This document shows positions 24,583 through 33,497 of a stretch of DNA of 64,000 nt, piece after piece. Both the position numbers and the translations under genes were made by a program. The first letter of the stretch is position 1. Each line of letters begins with the position of its first letter. A model generated the notes under the pieces. The model had not been told where the DNA came from. It searched no databases and saw only the letters and a list, made by a program, of their open reading frames with translations. The DNA comes from Desulfobacteraceae bacterium UBA2174 (lineage in GTDB: Bacteria; Desulfobacterota; Desulfobacteria; Desulfobacterales; UBA2174). The stretch covers positions 194,986 to 258,985 of the forward strand of contig DCWA01000041.1 in NCBI GenBank assembly GCA_002327445.1. Reading direction: 5' to 3'.

Positions 24583-27015
24583 ATGAAGGTCAGTTGGAGC
24601 TGGTTGACCCGGTACGTCGACGTCGATTTGACCCCGGCACAGGTGGCCGAGGCCCTGACTTTGGTCGGTTTGGAGGTCGCCTCCGTCACCGATCGCTACG
24701 GGTTCCTGGAAACGGTCCGGGTTGGGCGAATCGTCCAGGTCGGCCCCCATCCCCGCGCCGACCGGCTCAAGTGCTGTCAAGTGGACATCGGCGACCGGAC
24801 GCTCACCGTCGTTTGCGGCGCCCCCAACGCGGCGGCCGGCTGCCTGGCGCCCTGCGCTCTGCCGGGAACGGAAATGCCCGGAGGCCGGCCTCTCAGAGCC
24901 GAAGCGGTGCGCGGTGTGACCTCCGAGGGCATGCTGTGCAGCGCCTTCGAACTGGGCCTGGGCGCCGACGCCAGCGGCCTGATGATCCTGGACGACCGTC
25001 TTCCCGTCGGCACCCCGCTCCACCGGGCCCTGGACCTGAGCGACCCGGTGCTCGAGATCGAACTGACGCCCAACCGACCGGACTGCTTGAGCATCCTGGG
25101 CATCGCCCGCGAGGTGGCGGCCATCTGCGGAAAAGCGTTGGTGGCCCCGCCGGTACCGGCACTGCCGGAGGGCGACGATATCCACCGTGAAACATCGGTC
25201 GAAATCCTCGCCCCGGACCACTGCCCCAGGTACACGGCCCGGCTGCTCTTCGAGGTCACCGTCGGCCCCTCTCCGGACTGGCTCCAGGACCGGCTGCGAT
25301 CGGTGGATCTGAAGCCGATCAACAACGTGGTGGATGTGACCAACTTCGTGATGATGGAACTCGGCCAGCCGCTCCACGCCTTCGATTTCGACCGGCTACG
25401 GGGCCGGCGCATCGTGGTGCGGACCGCCGCGGAAGGCGAGCCCTTCGTCACCCTGGACCAAAAGCAGCGACGCCTCACCGCCGACACCCTGATGATCTGC
25501 GACGCCGAAGGTCCGGTGGGGATCGGCGGGGTCATGGGCGGGCTGGACTCGGAGATCCAGCCCACCACCACCCGGGTTTTGCTGGAAAGCGCCTGCTTCG
25601 ACCCCGTTTCCATCCGCAAGACGGCCAAACGCTTCAACCTGGCCACCGACGCGGCCTACCGCTTCGAACGCGGCGTCGATCCCCACGGTACCCTCAACGC
25701 CCTGGACCGCGCCGCGGCCCTGATCCAGGAAGTGGCGGGGGGACGTCTCGTCCCGGGGCACATCGACGTTCATCCCCGGCCGGCGCCCCGGACCGTCATC
25801 GCGCTGGATGTCCACCGGGCCAACCGGCACCTGGGCACCGACCTCACCGCCGGCCGGATGAAGACCCTGCTGGAGGAGATCGGGTTCCAGGTTTCGAACC
25901 GGGATGCCACCCGCATAGAAGTCCAGGTACCCTCGTTCCGGGTCGATGTCTCGCGGGGCGAGGACATCACCGAAGAGATCGCCCGGCGCCATGGATACGA
26001 GAAGATCGCCACCACCCATCCCTCGCTGCCCGCCGCGGGGAGGCGCCCGGCAACCGCCTTCGCCCTGCGCCAGCACCTGCGGGTGCGGATGGCCGGTCTC
26101 GGCTTTGCCGAGGTGATCACCTACAGCTTCGTCCATCGGCAGAGCAGCGACCGGCTGCGTCTGGCGCCCGACGATCCGCGGCGGTGCGAAGTGGCGGTCC
26201 GCAACCCTCTGAGCGAAGACCAGGCGGTGATGCGCACCTCGCTGCTGCCGGGTCTGCTGGAGACCGCATCACGCAATATCTCCATGGGAAACAGGCACTT
26301 GAAGCTCTTCGAGGTCGGCAATATCTTCGTGGCCACCGGTGGCGGTGCCGAACGCCTGCCCGAGGAGACGCAGATGCTCGCCGCCTTGTGGACCGGCCAA
26401 CGCCAGGATGAGCACTGGGCCCAGGACCGGCAGGAGCGCCAGGCGCCCTGCGACTTTTTCGACCTCAAGGGCGCGCTGGAGGCCCTGCTCGATCGCCTGG
26501 GGGTGGAGGGCATACGGTTCACCGCCCTGCCGGCGGCGCAATGCGACTGCACCCGGCCCGGGCACAGCGCCTGGATCAACGTCGATGAGGATCGGCTCGG
26601 CCTCATCGGCGAGGTGCATCCGGATACCCGGATCGCCTATGATCTCAAGCAACCGGCCTTCGTCTTCGAACTGAACCTCCCGCTGCTGGCCAGCCGGATG
26701 ACCACCGGGCGTCAAAGCCGGCCGATCCCGCGGTTTCCGGCCATTGCCCGGGATCTGACGCTCATCGTCGACGCATCGGTGGAAAGCGCCCGGTTGGCCG
26801 AAGCCATCCAGGCGGCCGACGAGCCGCTGGTGGAAAGCGTGACCCTCTTCGACCAGTATATCGGCGATCCGATTCCCCGGGGTCGCAAGAGCGTCTCGTT
26901 CCGGATCACGTATCGCAGTGATCAGGGCACACTGGCCGACGAGCAGATCAACCCGTTGCACCAAAAGATCACCGAGCGGTTGCTGGCGGGCTTCGGCGCC
27001 GCTTTACCGACCTGA
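24583..27015 (+). CDS. pheT: phenylalanine-tRNA ligase beta subunit
   Basis: Full-length beta chain of 810 residues. Domains in order: a tRNA-binding EMAP-like domain at residues 40-150 (GRIVQVGPHPRADRLKCCQV), B3/B4 editing domains to about 400 (LTPNRPDCLSILGIAREVAA), a B5 region near 410-480, a catalytic-like core (DITEEIARRHGYEKI), and a C-terminal ferredoxin-fold anticodon-binding domain (RFPAIARDLTLIVD, SVSFRITYRSDQGTL). It forms the alpha2beta2 enzyme with PheS. Confidence 0.96.
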   Translation: MKVSWSWLTRYVDVDLTPAQVAEALTLVGLEVASVTDRYGFLETVRVGRIVQVGPHPRADRLKCCQVDIGDRTLTVVCGAPNAAAGCLAPCALPGTEMPGGRPLRAEAVRGVTSEGMLCSAFELGLGADASGLMILDDRLPVGTPLHRALDLSDPVLEIELTPNRPDCLSILGIAREVAAICGKALVAPPVPALPEGDDIHRETSVEILAPDHCPRYTARLLFEVTVGPSPDWLQDRLRSVDLKPINNVVDVTNFVMMELGQPLHAFDFDRLRGRRIVVRTAAEGEPFVTLDQKQRRLTADTLMICDAEGPVGIGGVMGGLDSEIQPTTTRVLLESACFDPVSIRKTAKRFNLATDAAYRFERGVDPHGTLNALDRAAALIQEVAGGRLVPGHIDVHPRPAPRTVIALDVHRANRHLGTDLTAGRMKTLLEEIGFQVSNRDATRIEVQVPSFRVDVSRGEDITEEIARRHGYEKIATTHPSLPAAGRRPATAFALRQHLRVRMAGLGFAEVITYSFVHRQSSDRLRLAPDDPRRCEVAVRNPLSEDQAVMRTSLLPGLLETASRNISMGNRHLKLFEVGNIFVATGGGAERLPEETQMLAALWTGQRQDEHWAQDRQERQAPCDFFDLKGALEALLDRLGVEGIRFTALPAAQCDCTRPGHSAWINVDEDRLGLIGEVHPDTRIAYDLKQPAFVFELNLPLLASRMTTGRQSRPIPRFPAIARDLTLIVDASVESARLAEAIQAADEPLVESVTLFDQYIGDPIPRGRKSVSFRITYRSDQGTLADEQINPLHQKITERLLAGFGAALPT

Positions 27016-27025
27016 CCCAAAAAGT

Positions 27026-27179
27026 GATGAGTTCGTAAGAAGTCGTCAAATGGGACGGCACAGTAAAAAGCTCCAGATGCAAGGCGCGCGAAGCTTGAGG
27101 AATGAGGCGTACATAGAAGTACTCCGCAATGACGCAAGATGAAGCGCAACGCCGCAGATGGACTTTTTACGAAGCCGTC
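27026..27179. mobile_element. MITE-like palindromic repeat element
   Basis: Imperfect terminal inverted repeats of 19 bases (GATGAGTTCGTAAGAAGTC and the complement of GACTTTTTACGAAGCCGTC, 15 of 19 identical) bound about 154 bases. The interior also pairs with itself around GCGTACATAGAAGTACTCCGC. No transposase is encoded. The motifs 'GCAACGCCGCAGATGGAC' and 'AATGAGGCGTAC' recall a repeat dispersed in several Desulfobacterota genomes, from memory. It separates pheT from the MerR-like gene. Confidence 0.75.
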
Positions 27180-27221
27180 AAAAGTGCGCCGCGCCCGACG
27201 GCGGGGCCCCGAGTCGGCGGC

Positions 27222-27578
27222 ATGAACGAATCATCGGCCCACTCCCATCCGGATGCGACCAAGCGCTACTACCGGGTTCGCGAAGCCAGCGCGATCACCG
27301 GCGTGCCCGGCTACGTGCTGCGCTTCTGGGAAAGCGAATTTCCGGCGCTCAAGCCCAGACGCACCGCATCCGGCCACCGGCTCTACCGCGACGGCGACCT
27401 GTCCCTGATCCTCAAGATCAAGCGCCTGCTTTACGATCAGCACTTCACCATCGCCGGCGCCCGTCAGCACCTGGCGGCGGCATCCGCTCCTTCCAGCGCA
27501 CCTGTCGACCAGGAAATGCTCGCCCGGATCTACCGGGAACTGAAGCAACTCCGGGGGATGCTGGACGATTCCACCTGA
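27222..27578 (+). CDS. MerR-family transcriptional regulator
   Basis: Regulator of 118 residues. The winged helix-turn-helix is residues 10-75 (YYRVREASAITGVPGYVLRF, TASGHRLYRDGDLSLILKIK), followed by a short dimerisation helix. There is no C-terminal effector domain. This small MerR type commonly lies downstream of pheT in proteobacteria. ATG 27222 is chosen because the in-frame sequence before it reads through the repeat element. The target is unknown. Confidence 0.88.
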   Translation: MNESSAHSHPDATKRYYRVREASAITGVPGYVLRFWESEFPALKPRRTASGHRLYRDGDLSLILKIKRLLYDQHFTIAGARQHLAAASAPSSAPVDQEMLARIYRELKQLRGMLDDST

Positions 27579-27585
27579 AAATGTA

Positions 27586-27614
27586 TTGACAAGTGCCCGC
27601 GACTGGCTTAGAAA
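27586..27614 (+). promoter_or_regulatory. promoter of tRNA-Gly
   Basis: A perfect TTGACA -35 box, 17-base spacer and TAGAAA -10 box (4 of 6) place the transcription start a few bases before the tRNA at 27629. It begins eight bases after the merR stop. Confidence 0.7.
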
Positions 27615-27628
27615 AGCTAATTTGGTAA

Positions 27629-27704
27629 GCGGGCATAACTCAGCTGGTAGAGTACAAGCTTCCCAAGCTTGGAGTCGCGAGTTCGAATCTCGTTGCCCGC
27701 TCCA
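27629..27704 (+). tRNA. tRNA-Gly (anticodon CCC)
   Basis: Complete 76-base cloverleaf. Acceptor GCGGGCA pairs with TGCCCGC. The D arm contains AGCTGGTAGAGT. The anticodon stem CAAGC/GCTTG carries loop TTCCCAA (anticodon CCC, reading GGG). The T arm has GTTCGAAT, the discriminator is T and CCA is encoded. No integrase or direct repeat of the 3' end was seen nearby. Confidence 0.97.
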
Positions 27705-27748
27705 AAACGAAGTCCCGCCTTTCATGGAAAGTCGGTTGGCCATGAGGG

Positions 27749-27867
27749 GTTTTTCTGTTGCGGTAGATTTTCGAGCGCATCGTCAGGAGCAAGGTTCCGA
27801 TGAAAAGGTAACCCCCTCAAGGTTTGAGTTGCGGCTGTAGCCATCGAAATCTACCTCACGGAAAAAC
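27749..27867. repeat. imperfect 26-base inverted repeat between tRNA-Gly and rimP
   Basis: GTTTTTCTG..GGTAGATTTTCGA (27749-27774) is repeated in inverse at 27844-27867 with three gaps or mismatches, enclosing about 70 bases. The right arm overlaps the terminator stem. It could be a small structured RNA ending at that terminator or a degenerate insertion. Confidence 0.6.
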
Positions 27868-27886
27868 GGGCAAATGCCCGTTTTTT
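27862..27886 (+). terminator. rho-independent terminator upstream of rimP
   Basis: The stem AAAAACGGGC/GCCCGTTTTT with an AAAT loop is followed by TTTTTTGTTTTT. It ends transcription from the tRNA-Gly region about 25 bases before the likely rimP start, so rimP either has a promoter downstream of it or is expressed by read-through. Confidence 0.85.
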
Positions 27887-27911
27887 GTTTTTGGAAAACA
27901 GGGTTATCTAT

Positions 27912-28421
27912 TTGAAACAAAAGAAAAAAAATATTATCGGGGCACCATTGCCGCCCTCCTTGCCGCCGGCGGTGGTGGTTGAGGAGGTTCGGCGCCATGC
28001 GGAACCGCTGTGCGCCGACGCCGGCTATGACCTGGTGCATTGCGAATTCCAGCGCGAACCGGCCGGCGCCACCCTGCGCCTGTACATCGACAAACCCGGA
28101 GGCGTGAGCCTGGACGACTGCGCGCAGATCAGCCGCCACCTCAGCGATGTGCTCGACGCGGTCCTCGACGAACACATCGGCCCTTACAATCTTGAGGTTT
28201 CCTCTCCGGGGGCGGATCGTCCCATCAGCCGCCCGGAGGATTTCCAGCGTTTTGCCGGTCATCCCGTGCGCGTCAAGGTGGCCAGGGCCATCGGGGGGCG
28301 CAAAAATTTCACCGGCCGCATCGCGGGGATGGCCGATGGCCGGGTGGCCCTGGAACTGGCGGATGCAACGGTAACCCTGGCCCTCGAGGACATCGTCCGG
28401 GCCCGATTGATGGCCGACTGA
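27912..28421 (+). CDS. rimP: ribosome maturation factor RimP
   Basis: About 169 residues; assists 30S subunit maturation. Conserved RimP blocks are YDLVHCEFQREPAGATLRLY, IDKPGGVSLDDCAQISRHLS, YNLEVSSPGADRPISRPEDF and the C-terminal Sm-like fold GRIAGMADGRVALEL. No ATG exists between the terminator and the domain. TTG 27912 has ACAGGG eight bases upstream, while TTG 27948 and GTG 27972 are alternatives. It leads the rimP-nusA-infB operon. Confidence 0.93.
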   Translation: MKQKKKNIIGAPLPPSLPPAVVVEEVRRHAEPLCADAGYDLVHCEFQREPAGATLRLYIDKPGGVSLDDCAQISRHLSDVLDAVLDEHIGPYNLEVSSPGADRPISRPEDFQRFAGHPVRVKVARAIGGRKNFTGRIAGMADGRVALELADATVTLALEDIVRARLMAD

Positions 28422-28461
28422 CGGCCCCTTGGCCACCGGCCCGACAGAATGGAGACAGCGG

Positions 28462-29922
28462 ATGCTTATCTCGGATATCAAACGCGTCGTTGATCAGGTG
28501 AGCCGGGACCGCGGCATCGACCGCGAGGTGCTCATCAAGGCGCTGGAGGAGGCCTTGCGGTCGGCCGCCCGCAAGCGTTTCGGCAACAAGGCGGACATCG
28601 AGGTCCAGTACAACGAGGAAAACGGCGAGATCGAGGTTTTCCAGTTCAAAGAGGTGGTGGAAACCATCACCGAACCGGACGTTCAGATCAGCCTCAGCCA
28701 GGGCCGGCAACTGGATCCCGACTGCGAGGTGGGTGACAGTCTGGGGACGAAGATGGATACCACCACCTTCGGCCGCATCGCCGCCCAGAGCGCCAAGCAG
28801 GTCATCATTCAGAAGATGAAGGACGCCGAGCGCGACGCCGTCTATGCCGCCTTCATCGACCGCAAGGGCGAACTGATCAACGGCATCGTCCAGCGCATCG
28901 ACCGCGGCGACATCATCGTCAACCTGGGCACCACCGAGGGCATCGTCCCCACCCGCGAACAGGTCCCGCGGGAGAGCTATCGCCGCGGAGACCGGATCCG
29001 GGCCTACATCATGGATGTCCTCTACGACACCCGGGGCCCCCAGATCGTCATGTCCCGAACCCACCCCAATTTCCTGGTCCAGTTGTTCAAGACCGAGGTG
29101 CCGGAAATCGCCGAAGGCATCGTCACGATCATGGCGGTAGCCCGGGAGGCGGGGGTGCGCACCAAGATCGCCGTCTCTTCCAACGATTCGGATATCGATC
29201 CGGTGGGCGCCTGCGTGGGCATGAAGGGAAGCCGGGTGCAGAGCGTGGTCCAGGAGCTGCGCGGAGAAAAAATCGACATCATCCCATGGCACGTCGATCC
29301 GGCCAAGTTCGTCTGCAACGCCTTGGCACCGGCGGAGATTTCAAGGGTGATCATCGATGAGGAAAACCGCGCGATGGAAGTCATCGTCCCCGACGAACAC
29401 CTGTCCATCGCCATCGGCAAACGGGGACAGAACGTGCGCCTCGCCTCCAAACTGACCAAATGGCATCTGGACGTGATCAGTGAAACCAAGTACAGCCAGG
29501 CCATGCGGGACGGATACGACTCGCTGGTCGCCGTGCCCGGCATCAGCATCAGCCTGGCCGATACCCTTTACGAGATGGGCTTTTTCTCCGCCGAGGAGCT
29601 GAGCCATGCCAGCGTCGAGGACCTCTCCCAGGTTCGGGAGCTGGACCCCGAAAAGGCTGCCGAATTGATCCGCAACGCCGCCACCGCCGCCGTCGCGAGC
29701 GCCAAACCGCCAGCCGCCGCCGAAACGGAAACCGTCGGCGAAATTTTGGCCGAAGCGGGAACCGAGGCCGAAAAAGCGGAGCAAGCGGAGGAAGCGGACT
29801 CGCCGGGTGTCCCGGCGGCATCCCTGACCGCAGCGCCGGATCCGGCCAGCGATCCGGAGACGGAGACGCGGGAAGAGACTCAGGGAGACGAAGAAAACGG
29901 CGCGGCGCCGGAAACCGATTGA
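28462..29922 (+). CDS. nusA: transcription termination/antitermination factor NusA
   Basis: RNA polymerase-binding elongation factor of 486 residues. It has an N-terminal domain to about 125, an S1 domain (INGIVQRIDRGDIIVNLGTT), KH1 (VGACVGMKGSRVQSVVQELR) and KH2 (LSIAIGKRGQNVRLASKLT). One C-terminal helix-hairpin-helix repeat (EMGFFSAEELSHASVEDL) precedes an acidic low-complexity tail of about 70 residues rich in Glu, Ala and Thr. The ATG at 28462 follows GGAGACAGCGG. The usual small ylxR gene between nusA and infB is absent. Confidence 0.96.
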   Translation: MLISDIKRVVDQVSRDRGIDREVLIKALEEALRSAARKRFGNKADIEVQYNEENGEIEVFQFKEVVETITEPDVQISLSQGRQLDPDCEVGDSLGTKMDTTTFGRIAAQSAKQVIIQKMKDAERDAVYAAFIDRKGELINGIVQRIDRGDIIVNLGTTEGIVPTREQVPRESYRRGDRIRAYIMDVLYDTRGPQIVMSRTHPNFLVQLFKTEVPEIAEGIVTIMAVAREAGVRTKIAVSSNDSDIDPVGACVGMKGSRVQSVVQELRGEKIDIIPWHVDPAKFVCNALAPAEISRVIIDEENRAMEVIVPDEHLSIAIGKRGQNVRLASKLTKWHLDVISETKYSQAMRDGYDSLVAVPGISISLADTLYEMGFFSAEELSHASVEDLSQVRELDPEKAAELIRNAATAAVASAKPPAAAETETVGEILAEAGTEAEKAEQAEEADSPGVPAASLTAAPDPASDPETETREETQGDEENGAAPETD

Positions 29923-30045
29923 TATTCTTGCAAAACGCGGCATGCCAAGAGCGGAAAATCCGCGTTGGCGAAACGAAGGCAGAACCCAACCGACCGGTCA
30001 ACCGACGGTCGAACGCGTGATCCAAGCCGGATTGAGGGGGAATGG

Positions 30046-32793
30046 ATGGCAAAGATCAGAGTCTATGAGCTTGCCAGGGAATTGAACCTGAAAAACAAGC
30101 AGCTTCTCGACAAGCTCCAAGAGATGCAAATTGAAGTGGCCAGCCACATGAGCTCCCTCGACGACGACGTGGTCGTACGGATCAAGCAATACCTGTTCTC
30201 CCGCAAGGAGAAGGTTTCCCGGGACACGCGGGTCAAGCCGACGGTGATCCGCCGACGTCCCAAGACGGCTGCCCGGGCCGCCGAGGAAGCGCCACCGGAG
30301 GAGGCCGCGCCGGAGGAGCCGCCGGTCGCCGAGGCGGAAGAGGTTGAGATCGAGGAAACGGCAACAGCGCCAGAGCCCGCCGCCGAGGCGCCTGCCGAGG
30401 CACCTTCCGAAGCGCCTGTCGAAGCGGGTCCCATTGCGGCTGAACCCGAAATCGTTTCTGCTGCGACGCCTGAACCGGAGCCGGCGGTCGAACCCGCGGC
30501 ACCTGTGGAAACCGCCGCGGCACCGGCACCGGAAACCCCGGCGCCCGCGGCCCCCGAGGCAATCGAAGCAGCGCCCATCCCTGAGCCGGTGCCGCCCCCC
30601 CCGGAGGCACCGGTGGAACCGGCCGCCCCCGCCGCTCCGTCGGCGCCAGTCCCCGAACCGGTGCGGCCGGCTCCCAAGGCGCCAGCCAAGGCCAAGGGCA
30701 AGAAGGACACCCCTGCCAAGATCATCAAGCTGCCGGACCGACCGGTGAAGCCCGAGCCCAAGGCCAAGCCGGTGCCAGCGGAGAGCGAACCGCAAAAAAA
30801 AGTGGAAGAGTCTGCCGAGGAGGCCCTGCGGAAGAAGAAGAAAAAGCACGCCGAAGAGGAAACGGACAAGCGCTTTTTCAAGAAGAAGATCTCGTTCCGC
30901 AAAAAGGCCGTGGTGGAGGGCGAAGACCTCTACACCGCCGACCTGCGCGGACGCAAGGGCCGCAAGGGCGCCAAGGCCAAGACCCCCCCGGGCCAAAAGC
31001 CCCAGATCACGGTGGCCAAGGCGATCAAGCGCCGCATCAAGGTCGACGAAACCATCGTGCTCAGCGAGCTGGGAAAACGCATGGGCCTCAAGGCCAACGA
31101 ACTGATTGGCAAGTTGATGGGCATGGGGGTGATGACCACCGTCAACCAGACCATCGATTTTGAAACCGCTACCCTGGTGGCCAACGAATTCGGCTACGAG
31201 GTGGAAAAGGCTGCCTTCGAGGAGGAGACCCTCCTCAAGCCTCGGACGGACGAGCCCGGCAACCTGGCTTACCGCCCGCCGGTGGTCACCATCATGGGCC
31301 ACGTGGACCATGGCAAGACGTCGCTTTTGGACGTGATCCGCAAGACCCATGTCACCGAGGCGGAAGCCGGGGGCATCACCCAACACATCGGCGCCTACCA
31401 TGTGGCCACCGAAAAGGGGCAGATCGTCTTCCTGGACACCCCCGGCCATGAGGCGTTCACCGCCATGCGATCCCGCGGGGCCCGCCTGACGGACATCGTG
31501 GTCCTGGTGGTGGCGGCCGACGACGGGGTCATGCCCCAGACCCTCGAAGCCGTCAACCATGCCAAGGCCGCCGAGGTGCCGATCATCGTGGCGATCAACA
31601 AGATGGACAAACCCGGCGCCGATCCGGAACGGGTGATGCGTCAACTGGCCGATGCCGGCCTGACGCCGGAACAGTGGGGTGGCGAGACGATCTTCGTTCG
31701 CGTCTCGGCCAAACAACGCGCCGGCATTTCGGATCTGCTGGAAATGATCCTGCTGCAAGCCGAGATGATGGCCTTGCAGGCCAATCCCGACAAGCTGGCC
31801 ATGGGTCATGTGGTGGAGGCGAAGCTGGACGCCGGCCGCGGCGCCGTCGCCACCATCCTGGTCCAGGAAGGGACGCTGCGCACCGGAGACCCGGTGGTCT
31901 GCGGGGTTCACTACGGCAAGGTCAGGGCACTGATCGACGACCGGGGCGTCACCGTCGATTCGGCCGGACCATCCATCCCGGTGGAAATTCTCGGACTCTC
32001 CGGGGTCCCGGCCGCAGGCGACGAAATGATCGCCCTGGCCGACGAGAAGGACGCCCGGCAGGTCAGCGCCCATCGCCAGCAGAAACAGCGCTCCAAGGAA
32101 CTGGCCAAATCCAGCCGCCTCAGCCTGGAAACCCTCTTCGAGCAGATGAAGGAGGGTGAGGTCAAGGAGCTGAACCTGATCCTCAAGGCCGACGTGCACG
32201 GCTCCATCGAGGCATTGAGCGACTCGCTGATCAAGCTGAGCAACGAAGAAGTCAAGATCAACATCATCCACGCGGCCACCGGGACCATCACCGAATCGGA
32301 CGTGTCCCTGGCCACGGTTTCCGACGCGATCATCATCGGCTTCAACGTGAGGCCCAACGCCAAGGTGCAAGCCATGGCGACGGAGGAAAACGTCGACATC
32401 CGCTTCTACAACGTGATCTACACGGTGATCAAGGAAGTGCAGGATGCCATCGTGGGCCTGATGGAATCGCGATTCGAGGAAAAGCTGCTCGGCCGCGCCG
32501 AGGTGCGCCAGGTGTTCCATGTCCCCAAGATCGGCGCCATCGCCGGCAGCTACGTCACCGAAGGCAAGGTGGTACGCGGCGAACGGGCTCGCCTGCTGCG
32601 CGACGGAGTGGTCCAGTACGAAGGCAAGATCGGCTCCCTGCGTCGCTTCAAGGAGGACGCCAAGGAGGTGCTGGCCGGCTACGAGTGCGGCATCGGGATC
32701 GAAAACTACAACGACATCAAGGTCGGAGACACCGTGGAGGTCTTTTTCATGGAGGAGATCCGGCCGAAGGTGGCCTCCCCGGCGCAGTCCTAG
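30046..32793 (+). CDS. infB: translation initiation factor IF-2
   Basis: GTPase of 915 residues placing initiator tRNA on the 30S subunit. The N-terminal IF2-N domain (MAKIRVYELARELNLKNKQL) is followed by a long Ala/Pro/Glu linker (about 75-260) and a Lys-rich region. A second IF2-N domain (VLSELGKRMGLKANELIGKL) comes near 345. The G domain has GHVDHGKTSLLD, DTPGHEAF and NKMDKPGA. Domains II-IV follow (VGDTVEVFFMEEI near the end). ATG 30046 follows TTGAGGGGG. Confidence 0.97.
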   Translation: MAKIRVYELARELNLKNKQLLDKLQEMQIEVASHMSSLDDDVVVRIKQYLFSRKEKVSRDTRVKPTVIRRRPKTAARAAEEAPPEEAAPEEPPVAEAEEVEIEETATAPEPAAEAPAEAPSEAPVEAGPIAAEPEIVSAATPEPEPAVEPAAPVETAAAPAPETPAPAAPEAIEAAPIPEPVPPPPEAPVEPAAPAAPSAPVPEPVRPAPKAPAKAKGKKDTPAKIIKLPDRPVKPEPKAKPVPAESEPQKKVEESAEEALRKKKKKHAEEETDKRFFKKKISFRKKAVVEGEDLYTADLRGRKGRKGAKAKTPPGQKPQITVAKAIKRRIKVDETIVLSELGKRMGLKANELIGKLMGMGVMTTVNQTIDFETATLVANEFGYEVEKAAFEEETLLKPRTDEPGNLAYRPPVVTIMGHVDHGKTSLLDVIRKTHVTEAEAGGITQHIGAYHVATEKGQIVFLDTPGHEAFTAMRSRGARLTDIVVLVVAADDGVMPQTLEAVNHAKAAEVPIIVAINKMDKPGADPERVMRQLADAGLTPEQWGGETIFVRVSAKQRAGISDLLEMILLQAEMMALQANPDKLAMGHVVEAKLDAGRGAVATILVQEGTLRTGDPVVCGVHYGKVRALIDDRGVTVDSAGPSIPVEILGLSGVPAAGDEMIALADEKDARQVSAHRQQKQRSKELAKSSRLSLETLFEQMKEGEVKELNLILKADVHGSIEALSDSLIKLSNEEVKINIIHAATGTITESDVSLATVSDAIIIGFNVRPNAKVQAMATEENVDIRFYNVIYTVIKEVQDAIVGLMESRFEEKLLGRAEVRQVFHVPKIGAIAGSYVTEGKVVRGERARLLRDGVVQYEGKIGSLRRFKEDAKEVLAGYECGIGIENYNDIKVGDTVEVFFMEEIRPKVASPAQS

Positions 32794-32820
32794 CCGGCGA
32801 GGTGGCGGAAAGCGGCTCCG

Positions 32821-33108
32821 ATGGTTGTCGGTTGCGGTCGCATTGTCCTGAGAATTCACGACTGCCGCTCCCTCAAGGCCAAGCGCCGGGTGGTCAAGGC
32901 CGTGATCGCCCGGATCCGCAATCACTTCAACGCCTCGGTGGCTGAAATCGAGGACAACGATGTCTACCAGCGGGCCGTGATCGGCTTGGCCGTGGTGTCC
33001 AACACCGCCGGGACGGTGGACGCCCGGATCGAAAAGATTCTGGATCTGGTCGAGGACATGGGTCTGGCGGAGCTGGCAGACAGCGAAATGGAGATCATCC
33101 ACCTGTGA
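32821..33108 (+). CDS. DUF503 (YlxP-like) protein
   Basis: Protein of 95 residues with family features RIHDCRSLKAKRRVVKAVIA, AEIEDNDVYQRAVIGLAVVS and the closing MEIIHL. Members sit between infB and rbfA in many bacteria and are thought to act in translation or ribosome assembly. The stop overlaps the rbfA GTG start by four bases. Confidence 0.9.
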   Translation: MVVGCGRIVLRIHDCRSLKAKRRVVKAVIARIRNHFNASVAEIEDNDVYQRAVIGLAVVSNTAGTVDARIEKILDLVEDMGLAELADSEMEIIHL

Positions 33109-33497
33109 AACCGTTTTCCCGCGCCGATCGCGTCGCCGGTCAAATCCAGCGGGCGCTGTCGGACATCCTGATCAAGGAAACCGCCGATTCGCGCATCGGC
33201 ATGGCCACCATCACCCGCGTGCGCGTCAGCGCCGACCTGCGCCTGGCCCGGATCTATTTCGCCGTGCATGCCGGCGGTGCCGGCGGCGCGGTCGACCGCC
33301 AAGCCGCGGTGGAAGGGTTCCGCAGCGCCCGGGCCTTCCTCAAACGGCGATTGGCTCCGGAGCTGACCCTGCGCTACATGCCCGAATTGGAGTTTTTCTA
33401 CGACGACACGTTCGACCAGGCGGCGCGGATCAACCAGATTCTCAAGATGTTGCAAAAAGAAGATGCAGTCGATCATTCATCAATTGACCCAAAGTAG
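33105..33497 (+). CDS. rbfA: ribosome-binding factor A
   Basis: 30S maturation factor of 130 residues with a KH-like fold: RADRVAGQIQRALSDILIKE at the start, VRVSADLRLARIYFAVHAGG in the middle and LRYMPELEFFYDDTFDQAAR near the end. GTG 33105 overlaps the preceding TGA. The last 12 codons overlap the nrnA start, an unusually long 35-base overlap implying coupled translation. Confidence 0.94.
   Translation: MKPFSRADRVAGQIQRALSDILIKETADSRIGMATITRVRVSADLRLARIYFAVHAGGAGGAVDRQAAVEGFRSARAFLKRRLAPELTLRYMPELEFFYDDTFDQAARINQILKMLQKEDAVDHSSIDPK

Noticed and set aside
27629..27704. tRNA-Gly as an integration (att) site for a genomic island
   Set aside because: No integrase, no duplicated 3' end and normal core genes on both sides.
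29998..33102. 1,034-residue reading frame on the minus strand opposite infB
   Set aside because: It is antisense to the clearly conserved infB and DUF503, and its His/Asp/Gly-rich composition is the complement of the infB codons.
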